Notes under the pieces: generated by a model
The model's input: the letters and a program-made list of their open reading frames with translations, nothing else
Databases searched by the model: none
Told to the model about the DNA's origin: nothing
In this document: positions 36,759-44,305 of the stretch, piece after piece
How positions within the stretch are numbered: position 1 is the first letter of the stretch
Layout of the letters: the number at the start of each line of letters is the position of its first letter
DNA from: Polyangiaceae bacterium
Lineage (GTDB): Bacteria; Myxococcota_A; Polyangia; Polyangiales; Polyangiaceae
Assembly (NCBI GenBank): GCA_013214025.1
Contig: JABSRN010000013.1
Coordinates: forward strand, 1-64,000
Length of the DNA stretch: 64,000 nt
Direction: 5' to 3'
Translations under genes and position numbers: made by a program

Positions 36759-37661
36759 ATGGACCGGGAAGTCCCTTAGCCCGTCCGTGGGCTGTCGGCG
36801 CTGGCATTGCTAGCGGTGGTGATATTCTTCGGCGCGGCAGTCCTCTCGGCGAGTAGTTCCGGTCAATACTCGCTGATGGACGCGGCCTACTTTGCGGTGA
36901 TTACGGTGTAGACTGTGGGCTATTCGGAAATGACGGAGGTGGAGACACTGATCGGCTGATCGGCCGGCGACCGATGCCCATTGGGTGGATGGTTTGCGGC
37001 GTGGTCGCAGTCGTTTATTTTCAGTCGATGCTGACCGCGGTGTTGGTGGAGGGCGCCATCGTTAAGGCGCTGAAGAATGAGGATCATGGACAAGAAGATC
37101 GCTGGCATGTCGGGCCATATCGTTGTTGTCGGAGCAGGGCGAGCATGACGCCGCCCATCAACCTTCCGGCTCTGGAGCGCCCCTTATGCGGCGCCACGAG
37201 CGTGGCGCTTGCTGCTTAGATTCTTGCTACCCCATGTCCTATTCGCGTTGACACATTCCGGATCGTTGCCAAAGCAAACGTGGAATCCGCGGAGGCCAAA
37301 CTAGAGAAAGCCGGCGCGGACGTAATCGGTGAACGCGCACCGTATCGGTGGCATGCGCATGCTGAGCGAGATGGTACGTCCCCAGGCCGTTGAATTCCTG
37401 GACAGCATGTTCGGGCGAAGTGGCGATAACCTGCGTTTTGATGACGTAATGGTCCCCAAAGGCTCCCGGATGGTGGGACAGTGTCTGTGGCAAGCTCTGA
37501 TTCAGGAAGAAACGAATCTTTTGGTGGTGGCAGTCCGGAACGCCGACAGGGAATACATCTACAATCCGGCTTCCAGTTTTGAACTTCGTGCCGGAGTTCG
37601 CCCAATTGTATTGGGCGAAGCGGGAGACATCGCCAAACTGAAGAAACTCATCGCAGTTTAG
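36759..37661 (+). pseudogene. Wrecked potassium channel with TrkA-N and TrkA-C domains
   Basis: The pieces follow the order of a two-helix bacterial K+ channel. From ATG 36759 the frame stops at 36777, reopens as VRGLSALALLAVVIFF and runs to TAG 36909, just before the selectivity-filter text TVGYSEM. The second helix and LTAVLVEGAIVKALKN lie near 36974-37080. A frame change then gives MSGHIVVVGAGRA, the start of a TrkA-N Rossmann fold. Most of TrkA-N is deleted. VAKANVESAEAKLEKAGADVI resumes near 37263, and after a one-base shift near 37330 the TrkA-C end (MRMLSEMVRPQAVEFLDSM to LKKLIAV) is intact to 37661. At least two stops, two frame changes and one deletion are present. Confidence 0.85.
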
Positions 37662-37678
37662 TACCGGTCGCGACTAGT

Positions 37679-38437
37679 ATGCGCGCCGTGACTGAGACCA
37701 ACGTTTGGCGCCGATGCAGTACCTGCCGCAAGGATTTGGCCTACAAAAGCGGGTATTATCGCTGCAGTGTTTCCACCTGCAACAAGAAGCGTACCGCCCT
37801 CTACTTCTGTTCTGTTCCTTGTTGGGACGCTCACCGCGCCGAGGCGAACCATCGGGACGCCTGGGCGGAGGAAGAAACCGCCCCTACGGAGGAGGAATGG
37901 GCTGAACAGCGCAACGCGACCACAAGAAAAGCCTCACCCAAAGCCAAGTCCGGCCCGGCGGCTAAGCCTCCGATGGTGCCACCTACGCCCCAGGGCAAGG
38001 TGAAGACCGAGGTGCTGGTTGTTGCGTCGCGATTCAACGCCTACGTGAGCCAGCGCTCCCGATACAAGACCACAGAGAGCGTGTTGTACCCACTCTCGGA
38101 CCATCTGCGAGAGGTCTGCGACGAGGGCGTAGCCGCTGCCCTACGTTCCGAGCGACGCACGTTGATGGATCGCGATTTAGCGCCATTGTTTGAGGGTCAG
38201 GATACCGGCGGAGAGCCCGAATCCGAGAAGCAGGTTCTCGTCGTCGTGACTCGACTGAAGGCCTACGTGAAGGCGTCTTCTGGGATGAATACGGCGGAGT
38301 CGGCAGTCGTCGTGCTGTCCGAGCATCTGCGCTACCTCGCGCGTCGAGCTATCCAAGAAGCCGGCCGTGCCAACCGTACGATATTGCTGGATCGGGACGT
38401 CACGGCAGTGCTGACCGGCGGTCGCGGAGAGGGCTAG
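37679..38437 (+). CDS. Zinc-finger protein with two histone-fold domains
   Basis: The 252-residue product has an N-terminal treble-clef-like zinc finger with C13, C16, C29, C34, C44, C48 and H52/H58, similar in spacing to HIT or MYND fingers (YFCSVPCWDAHRAEANH). A Lys/Pro/Ala linker leads to two copies of one domain, at about residues 111-161 and 186-236. Each has a VLVV(A/V)(S/T)R start, a long central helix (LSDHLREVCDEG; LSEHLRYLARRA) and a closing RRTLMDRDL or NRTILLDRDV. This order matches the histone fold of archaeal HMf and of bacterial histones, including the Arg-Thr pair before the last helix. The product would be a double histone with a zinc finger, likely DNA-binding (inference). 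In-frame GTG 37688 is 7 bases after TAGTAT, so the start may be there. Confidence 0.8.
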   Translation: MRAVTETNVWRRCSTCRKDLAYKSGYYRCSVSTCNKKRTALYFCSVPCWDAHRAEANHRDAWAEEETAPTEEEWAEQRNATTRKASPKAKSGPAAKPPMVPPTPQGKVKTEVLVVASRFNAYVSQRSRYKTTESVLYPLSDHLREVCDEGVAAALRSERRTLMDRDLAPLFEGQDTGGEPESEKQVLVVVTRLKAYVKASSGMNTAESAVVVLSEHLRYLARRAIQEAGRANRTILLDRDVTAVLTGGRGEG

Positions 38438-38447
38438 TCCCCTATTA

Positions 38448-38484
38448 ACAGCGCTCCTGCTCACAGCGCTCCTGCTCACAGCGC
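38448..38484. repeat. 15-bp tandem repeat, about 2.4 units
   Basis: ACAGCGCTCCTGCTC is repeated exactly at 38448-38462 and 38463-38477, with a partial third copy to 38484. It begins 10 bases after the stop of the histone-fold gene. No role is apparent. Confidence 0.85.
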
Positions 38485-38606
38485 AATTCCGAAAGAGGGC
38501 CTCCGACAGGGCGTTCTAGGCGGTAGTTCAACGGACGATGGTGTCCGTTTTGACGCTCGTCTGGCGCCAAAGGCAGTGGCGTCGAAGGCAGCTGTGACGA
38601 AGCGGC

Positions 38607-40154
38607 TCAGGGTCGCAGCGAATACTTCATCGGACCTTGGCTCGGGTCGAGTTGGGGCGTCACCTGATCCAGCCAGTCGGCGGCGTAGACCCGAGTTTCC
38701 CGGGGATCGATCAAGTCGTGGATGCCGAAATCTTCGGCGCGGGGAAAAATGGACTGGCCCAGGGCCATTTCGTCCTCCAACTCGCGTCGACGAGCGGCTG
38801 GATCGTCCGCGCTCTCTATCTCTCGTCGGAATCCGAGGGCCACTCCGCCTTCTACGGGCATAGAGCCAACTTCAGCGCTCGGCCACGCGATGACGGTGGC
38901 GCCCGGTCCGAGTTGGATGCCCTGGGCCACCCCGAAGGATTTGCGCAGCACGATGGCTAGCCACGGCACGCGACTCTGGACCGCCGTAAACAGCGTTTCG
39001 GTTCCGTAGCGAATGGTTCCCGCCTCTTCGGCAGCTTTGCCGATCATGAAGCCCGGTTGATCGATGAAGCTGAGCATGGGGAGGTGGAAGGTGTCACAGA
39101 GCTCGATGAAGCGGCGCACTTTTTGGGCCGACTCCGCCGTCATCGCTCCGCCGTCCCGCATGCAGTCGTTCGCCATGACGCCTACGCTGTGCCCGTTGAG
39201 CCGAGCTAGGCCTGTGACCATGCTGCGGCCGTAGAACGGCGTTTTCTCGAAAAAGCTGCCGTGATCCACGATGCGAGTGAGCAACTGACGAACGTCGTAG
39301 GCACGGCGGCGACGGCTGGGCATGATTTGCAGAAGCTCTTCGTCAGCGCGCCCGGCGGGATCGCTTCCTTTGAGCATGGGCGCTAACTGACCACTGTGGG
39401 AGGGAAGGTAACTGAGAAAGCGCGTGATCTGGGCGCACAGAGCGGGCTCGTCCTTGGCGATGTTGTCGACGACACCGCTCTTGCTGTGCAGGTGCGCGCC
39501 GCCCAGCTCTTCTTTGGTGATTTTTTGCCCCAGCGCCCGTTCTACGAGAGCGGGCCCCCCGGTCATCACTTGGGCATCGCCGGTCATGACGGAGAAATGC
39601 GAGGCTACCAAGCGCGCCGCCGGAAATCCCGCAACCGCCCCGAGAGCCGCGCACACCACCGGTACGGTGGCGAGCGCCTCTACGCTCAGTAGCGTTTGCT
39701 GAGAGGCCGCCGTCATGTCGAAGCCCGACTGCCCTCGCCGCCCGGAGATACCCTGGATGCTGGCGCCACCGGAATCGAGCAATCGCACCAACGGAATTCG
39801 GCGCTCGATGGCGAGCTTCTCGGCGTAGAGCGCTTTCTTTAGGCCGGTGGTTGTGTAGGCGGCTCCGCGTAGTGTGAAGTCGTCGCCGCAGATGACGGCG
39901 CGACGTCCGCCAATCTTGCCAGTGCCGACAACGGCGTTGGCCGGGGTGAAAAGTTCCGTGCCGTGGTCGTCTTCGGTGGTGCCGGCGATACGACCGATCT
40001 CCCGGAAGCTATCGCTATCCGTCAGGGTATCGATGCGTTCGCGCACGGTGAGGCGCCCGCGATCGTGCATTTTTTGGACGGCCTCTTTGCCGCCCATTTG
40101 TTTCGCCGTCTCGCGGCGCTGATTCAGGCGCTCGACATCATCGTCCCAGGTCAC
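38607..40154 (-). CDS. Acyl-CoA carboxylase carboxyltransferase subunit
   Basis: From GTG 40154 the 515-residue product is a biotin-dependent carboxyltransferase of the propionyl/methylcrotonyl/geranyl-CoA carboxylase beta family. It has both crotonase-like halves: DRGRLTVRERID and LLDSGGASIQG in the first, and FIDQPGFMIGKAAE and GPGATVIAWPSAEVGSMPVEGG in the second. It transfers CO2 from carboxybiotin to an acyl-CoA. No biotin carboxylase or BCCP gene is adjacent, so its partner is elsewhere. It lies downstream of two CoA-transferase genes on the same strand with a 120-base gap, suggesting one operon. The open frame to 40235 adds Arg-rich residues that do not fit. Substrate is not determined. 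Confidence 0.9.
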   Translation of the reverse strand: MTWDDDVERLNQRRETAKQMGGKEAVQKMHDRGRLTVRERIDTLTDSDSFREIGRIAGTTEDDHGTELFTPANAVVGTGKIGGRRAVICGDDFTLRGAAYTTTGLKKALYAEKLAIERRIPLVRLLDSGGASIQGISGRRGQSGFDMTAASQQTLLSVEALATVPVVCAALGAVAGFPAARLVASHFSVMTGDAQVMTGGPALVERALGQKITKEELGGAHLHSKSGVVDNIAKDEPALCAQITRFLSYLPSHSGQLAPMLKGSDPAGRADEELLQIMPSRRRRAYDVRQLLTRIVDHGSFFEKTPFYGRSMVTGLARLNGHSVGVMANDCMRDGGAMTAESAQKVRRFIELCDTFHLPMLSFIDQPGFMIGKAAEEAGTIRYGTETLFTAVQSRVPWLAIVLRKSFGVAQGIQLGPGATVIAWPSAEVGSMPVEGGVALGFRREIESADDPAARRRELEDEMALGQSIFPRAEDFGIHDLIDPRETRVYAADWLDQVTPQLDPSQGPMKYSLRP

Positions 40155-40274
40155 GGGCGTGAGTGTATCAGGAGCTGGGCGAGCTCTGAAGCACGGCCGA
40201 TTCGCGCCCCCCGAACGAAACCCCCTCCGACGCAATGCGGCCCGGACGGACGCCAGCCCCCGGCGATCGTTCGC

Positions 40275-41495
40275 CTAGACGAACAGTTCTTCGCTCGTTA
40301 GTCGGTCGATTTCCGCGATGGTGTAGCCGAGGATTTTCGTTAAGATCTCGCGGTTGTGCTCGCCCAGCAGAGGTCCGGGCTTATCGAAGCCGCCCCCGCT
40401 CTCGGAGAGCCGGAAACCAGGGCGCTCGAAAGCGGCGCGTCCGAGGTACTTGTGTTCGAGCCAAACGAAGTGCCCGCGGTGGTTCAGCGCCGGATCCTCG
40501 AGCAGGTCGGCTTGATTGTTCAGCGCTCCGGCTTCGACGCCCGCGGCTTGTAGTTTCGACATCAGCTCATTGCGGTCGAAGGCCTGGCTCCATTCGCCGA
40601 TCGTTTTGTCGATGTGTTCCTGCGCCTCGACGCGCCCTTCGAGAGAATCGTAAGAGCTGTTGTTGAGCGCCTCTGGGTTGCCCATCTCTTTCTTGAGAGC
40701 TGTCCATTCGGTGTCGGTTTGTACTGCGATGGCGATCCAGCGGTCATCCCCGGTAGTGGGATACACATTGTGTGGGGCGGCGAACTCGTCGTGGTTGCCG
40801 CGCCGCTCTTCGGTCTCGTTGTTGGCGCTCTGGCGTACGATGGCGGCAGACATACTGTAGACGGCCGTTTCGATCTGGGAGACATCGATGTAGCGGCCTT
40901 CGCCGGTGCGACGCCGATGAAATAGAGCCGCCGCGATGGCACAAGCCACGTACTTGGGCGACAGGGAATCGGTAATGGTGCCGAAGGGGCCGACAGTTTC
41001 CCGCCCGGGCCAGCCGGTGACGTAGGCGAAGCCCGAAAGGGCCGTACCTTGTCCGCCAAAGCCTGGGTAAAGCCGGTCGGGGCCTGTTTGCCCAAACAAG
41101 CAACCCGACGCCATCACCAAATCGGGCTTCAGTTTCTTGAGATTTTCGTAGGTGAGCCCCCACTTCGGCATCACCTTGGGCGAGAAGTTTTCGCACACGA
41201 GATCGGCCCACTGCACCAAGCGTCGAACGATGTCTGCGCCTTGTTCGTGTTTCATGTTGACGGTCAAGCTTTGCTTGTCCGTATTGAGCAATGCGAACAT
41301 CAGTGCGCTGTCCATACGCTCGGCCATAGTATCCGTCTTGACGGCCATCATGAGGCGCAAGAAATCGGGTCTGTGGGCAGACTCGATACGAATGACGTGG
41401 GCCCCTTGCTCCGAAAGGTAGCGGGTGGAAATGGGGCCAGCCGCGCCAGCGCCCAGCTCCAAGACCTTGAGTCCCTTGAATACGCGCTCAGTCAT
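40275..41495 (-). CDS. Family III CoA-transferase (CaiB/BaiF), second of a pair
   Basis: The 406-residue product has the CaiB/BaiF/formyl-CoA transferase fold. It starts with FKGLKVLELGAGAAGPISTRYLSEQGAHVIRIE. The catalytic aspartate is in RYIDVSQIETAVYS. The C-terminal region HRGHFVWLEH is typical. Such enzymes move CoA between acids, usually as interlocked dimers. Its start overlaps the stop of the upstream CoA-transferase gene by one base (TGATG), so the two are translationally coupled and may form a heterodimer, as in BbsEF-type enzymes. The downstream carboxyltransferase suggests a joint pathway of acid activation and carboxylation. Confidence 0.92.
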   Translation of the reverse strand: MTERVFKGLKVLELGAGAAGPISTRYLSEQGAHVIRIESAHRPDFLRLMMAVKTDTMAERMDSALMFALLNTDKQSLTVNMKHEQGADIVRRLVQWADLVCENFSPKVMPKWGLTYENLKKLKPDLVMASGCLFGQTGPDRLYPGFGGQGTALSGFAYVTGWPGRETVGPFGTITDSLSPKYVACAIAAALFHRRRTGEGRYIDVSQIETAVYSMSAAIVRQSANNETEERRGNHDEFAAPHNVYPTTGDDRWIAIAVQTDTEWTALKKEMGNPEALNNSSYDSLEGRVEAQEHIDKTIGEWSQAFDRNELMSKLQAAGVEAGALNNQADLLEDPALNHRGHFVWLEHKYLGRAAFERPGFRLSESGGGFDKPGPLLGEHNREILTKILGYTIAEIDRLTSEELFV

Positions 41496-42709
41496 CAGAT
41501 CACCCCCTGCTGTCGCAATGCGCTGACTTTCTCTGTGGATATGCCGGCCTCCTGCAGTACGGCGTCGGTATGTTCGCCGAGCTTGGGAGCCTTGCCGCGA
41601 ATTCGAACATCGTTACCAGTGGTTTTGGCAAAGAAATTGGGGTGTTCAATACTGGCCCCCAACTCTGGATAATCGAGGGTCACGAAGAGATCGCGACTGC
41701 GCAGTTGGCGGTGAGCCAACACCTCTGCCGAGTCGTTGCAAGGAGCCAACATGATGCGCCGTTTCACACTTTCCTCGAACAACTCGGCGCGCGTCTTGGT
41801 CTCGAAGAACGAGCCGAAGGCCTCTTCGAGGGGCGCAATCTCTTCAGAAGTCATCGAGAACACGTCGTAGTTTTTCCAGTTGTAGTTCTTCAGCCACTCA
41901 GGCGCGCAACCGGTCTCGTCCATATATTCTACGGTGGCCACCAGGTTGGGGACTCGGGTCGGTCCGCCGCGCAGACCGTAGGAGATGTAACCGTCCTTGA
42001 CCTTCCACACTTCTCGGGAAGGTCCGACACGGTAGCCCGCCCGGTGATTGATCACACCGTCTACCGAGTAGTTGCCGGTGTGGCAAAGCAGAGTCGACGT
42101 GTGGGTCTCCTGCATCGAGACGTCGACGAACTGCCCGCGCTGGGAGTCTTCTCGTGAATAGAGCGCCATGATGATGCCCAGCACCGCTTCGGGGGCGGCG
42201 TGATAGTAACTGGTCGGCATCGTGCAACGAATGGGCGGGCGATCGGGATCGCCCGTCATTTGCAGGTTGCCGCTCATCGCCACGATGACCAGATCGTGGG
42301 CGTTGTAGTGAGAGTAAGGGCCGTCTTGTCCGAAGGGGCTGATGGCGCAGTAAATCAACTTGGGGTTGTCTGCCACGAGTGCGGCGTAACCGAGCCCACG
42401 GTCCTTCATGAGCCCGGGCTGGAAAGACTCCAGCACGATGTCTGCCTGCTTGGCAAGAGTGCGGAAGACGTCTTGTCCGTCTGGTTGGTCTAGATCCAGC
42501 GTGATGCCGCGTTTGCTCGTGTTGAGCGCGAGCCAGGGGAGGCTACGCTCGGGGCCCTCCTTGCCTGCCAAGAACGGCCCTCGCTGGCGGATAGCGTCAC
42601 CTGTGGGAGCTTCGATCTTGACGACGTCGGCGCCCATATCGCCGAGAATCTTCCCGGCGAGGAAACCTCGTTCACAGGTGAGATCGAGTACGCGAATTCC
42701 GGATAGCAT
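41495..42709 (-). CDS. Family III CoA-transferase (CaiB/BaiF), first of a pair
   Basis: From ATG 42709 the 404-residue product begins MLSGIRVLDLTCERGFLAGKILGDMGADVVKIE, the usual N-terminus of the family. The catalytic aspartate is in GQFVDVSMQET. The C-terminal segment LFVTLDYPELG and NFFAKTTGNDVRIRGKAPKLGEHTD is typical. GAGGA lies about 12 bases upstream. The frame is open to 42817, but the extra residues are not family-like. The stop overlaps the start of the second CoA-transferase. Two different subunits side by side favour a heterodimer with narrow acid specificity. Substrates are unknown. Confidence 0.9.
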   Translation of the reverse strand: MLSGIRVLDLTCERGFLAGKILGDMGADVVKIEAPTGDAIRQRGPFLAGKEGPERSLPWLALNTSKRGITLDLDQPDGQDVFRTLAKQADIVLESFQPGLMKDRGLGYAALVADNPKLIYCAISPFGQDGPYSHYNAHDLVIVAMSGNLQMTGDPDRPPIRCTMPTSYYHAAPEAVLGIIMALYSREDSQRGQFVDVSMQETHTSTLLCHTGNYSVDGVINHRAGYRVGPSREVWKVKDGYISYGLRGGPTRVPNLVATVEYMDETGCAPEWLKNYNWKNYDVFSMTSEEIAPLEEAFGSFFETKTRAELFEESVKRRIMLAPCNDSAEVLAHRQLRSRDLFVTLDYPELGASIEHPNFFAKTTGNDVRIRGKAPKLGEHTDAVLQEAGISTEKVSALRQQGVI

Positions 42710-42963
42710 GATGTGTTGTCCTCGCAGCGGTGCGCCGGCGATGGACCGTTTCATCGAGGGCAGCGTGCAAGCATCTAGCGCAGTTCTTCGGCTCCGTCGA
42801 GATGGACTGGCGTGCACGAAACACTCTCAGGCCCGGCGTATTTGGTTCTCTACCGGGGCCCGTCAATATTCGGTCTTGTGAAGGCTGACCCCTGGGGAAG
42901 TGCTGGAAAGGGTGATCTAGCGTAGGCAACTTGGAGTGCCCGCGCGAGCGACCGCTGTGGGCC

Positions 42964-43461
42964 TCAACAGTAGTCGCTACGCCCTTCAACGCTGAGCACA
43001 TTGCCCCTCCGGTCTCGCTCGACTTGGCAACACGCGTCCAGCTCCGCGAGCAACTTCTTGCGGCCCCGTTGCACTCGCGTGCGGGCGCCCGAAGGGGAGA
43101 GGCCCAGCTGGCTGGCCAGTTCGGGTTGGGGCACTCCGTCGAGCTCGCTGAGCTGGAGCGCGGTGCGAAATTCCTTCGGTAGCTGGCCGATCATGGGCTC
43201 CAGCCATGACGCGACGGTAGCGTTGAGCTCGTCATCCTCGGCGCCTGATTCGGGAGCCATCTGAGCGTCATAGCTGCCCGCGGAATCGCTGTCGTTGGTT
43301 AACGACAGTTCGGTCAGGCGCCGTCCTTGGCGGCGGTACTGATCGACGATGGCATGGCGCGCAATGCGGTACCCCCAGGCACCCAGTCGGTCTTCGTCCT
43401 GCAGCTGGTCGCGTTGCTCGTGCACCTTCAAGAAGACATCTTGCACGATATCCTCGGGCAA
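42964..43461 (-). CDS. ECF-type RNA polymerase sigma factor
   Basis: The 165-residue product from TTG 43461 has region 2 (PEDIVQDVFLKVHEQRDQLQDEDRLGAWGYRIARH) and region 4 (LPKEFRTALQLSELDGVPQPELASQLGLSPSGARTRVQRGRKKL), so it is an extracytoplasmic-function sigma factor. The C-terminal tail is Cys/Arg-rich. The annotated start removes part of region 2.1: upstream in frame, codons encode KKNWSALRSDLFRFVNRRVRDSA, which is clearly sigma-like and open back to a TAA near 43620. That extension has no ATG, GTG or TTG. An ATG nearby lies in another frame. Either a rare start or a frameshift is involved. No anti-sigma gene is adjacent. Confidence 0.85.
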   Translation of the reverse strand: MPEDIVQDVFLKVHEQRDQLQDEDRLGAWGYRIARHAIVDQYRRQGRRLTELSLTNDSDSAGSYDAQMAPESGAEDDELNATVASWLEPMIGQLPKEFRTALQLSELDGVPQPELASQLGLSPSGARTRVQRGRKKLLAELDACCQVERDRRGNVLSVEGRSDYC

Positions 43462-43701
43462 GGCCGAATCGCGAACCCGGCGGTTGACGAAACGGAACAG
43501 GTCGCTACGTAGCGCGCTCCAGTTTTTCTTGAGGAGTGCCGCATTGCGAGGTCCTTGGTGCGCTGGGGCGACGTGATGCGGGGCTGGCTGGGGATGGATC
43601 GGCCATGGTGCTGCGAATGTTTAGGAGCGGCTGTTAATGTTAAGTTCGTTTTGGCCGGTTGCAAGACAAGAGGCTGGCGCTGAATCGAGTTCCGCGATGA
43701 A

Positions 43702-44202
43702 CTACAGTAGAGCCCATCGCGGAATCATTCGTAAACTGCAACATTCGGGCGCGCAGCAAGCTTGCCCCTCTTCTGCTCGCTCGGCGCGTGCCTGCGTTTC
43801 TTCTTCGTCGGAGGCCTTGCGCAGTGCGGCGAATAGCTCCCATCGGTTGCCATCCGGATCTGTCGCCCACACCTTGTCCTGCTCCGAATAACAACAGACG
43901 GTCTTTTCTTCCTTCATAGAAGTCAGACCTAGTTCGTCGAGTCGTCTTGTCGAGCGCATGACGTCGCTAGTATCCGCCAGTTGGATGCCAAAGTGAGCGC
44001 CCGGGGCGGCGACCGCTGCCGTGCTCTCCAACAGACTGAGGTTCAGGGGCGGGGATTCGAGTTGGCACTTGGCGTAGCCTGGGCGGACTTTGCTGGGTTC
44101 CCGGCCGAATAATTGTGCGTAGAACTGGGTGCTTTTGTCGATCGAGCGCACGCTCAAGCTGATGTGGGCGGCGATGGGCCGGCGGAAGATGGCTTCTGAC
44201 AT
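43702..44202 (-). CDS. arsI: ArsI/CadI-type vicinal-oxygen-chelate protein
   Basis: From ATG 44202 (AGGAG upstream) the 166-residue product is a glyoxalase-fold protein. It has HISLSVRSIDKSTQFYAQLFG, AHFGIQL, and VCCYSEQDKVWATDPDGNRWELF. The vicinal cysteines before the metal-binding Glu are the hallmark of ArsI, which cleaves the carbon-arsenic bond of methylated or aromatic trivalent arsenicals, and of the related cadmium-induced CadI. H13 and the His and Glu above would bind the metal. The tail has further cysteine pairs (CCAPECC), also common in ArsI/CadI. No arsR, arsM or arsenite efflux gene is adjacent, so the physiological role is uncertain. Confidence 0.8.
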   Translation of the reverse strand: MSEAIFRRPIAAHISLSVRSIDKSTQFYAQLFGREPSKVRPGYAKCQLESPPLNLSLLESTAAVAAPGAHFGIQLADTSDVMRSTRRLDELGLTSMKEEKTVCCYSEQDKVWATDPDGNRWELFAALRKASDEEETQARAERAEEGQACCAPECCSLRMIPRWALL

Positions 44203-44305
44203 TAGGAGACTCCTGTTGGCTGTTTTCTTCGCCAATTAGTGGTTTCCTATACAGACGCTGCCACCGGGGGATGGACGCAGCTTTTTGACCAAGCAGCTCA
44301 ACATT

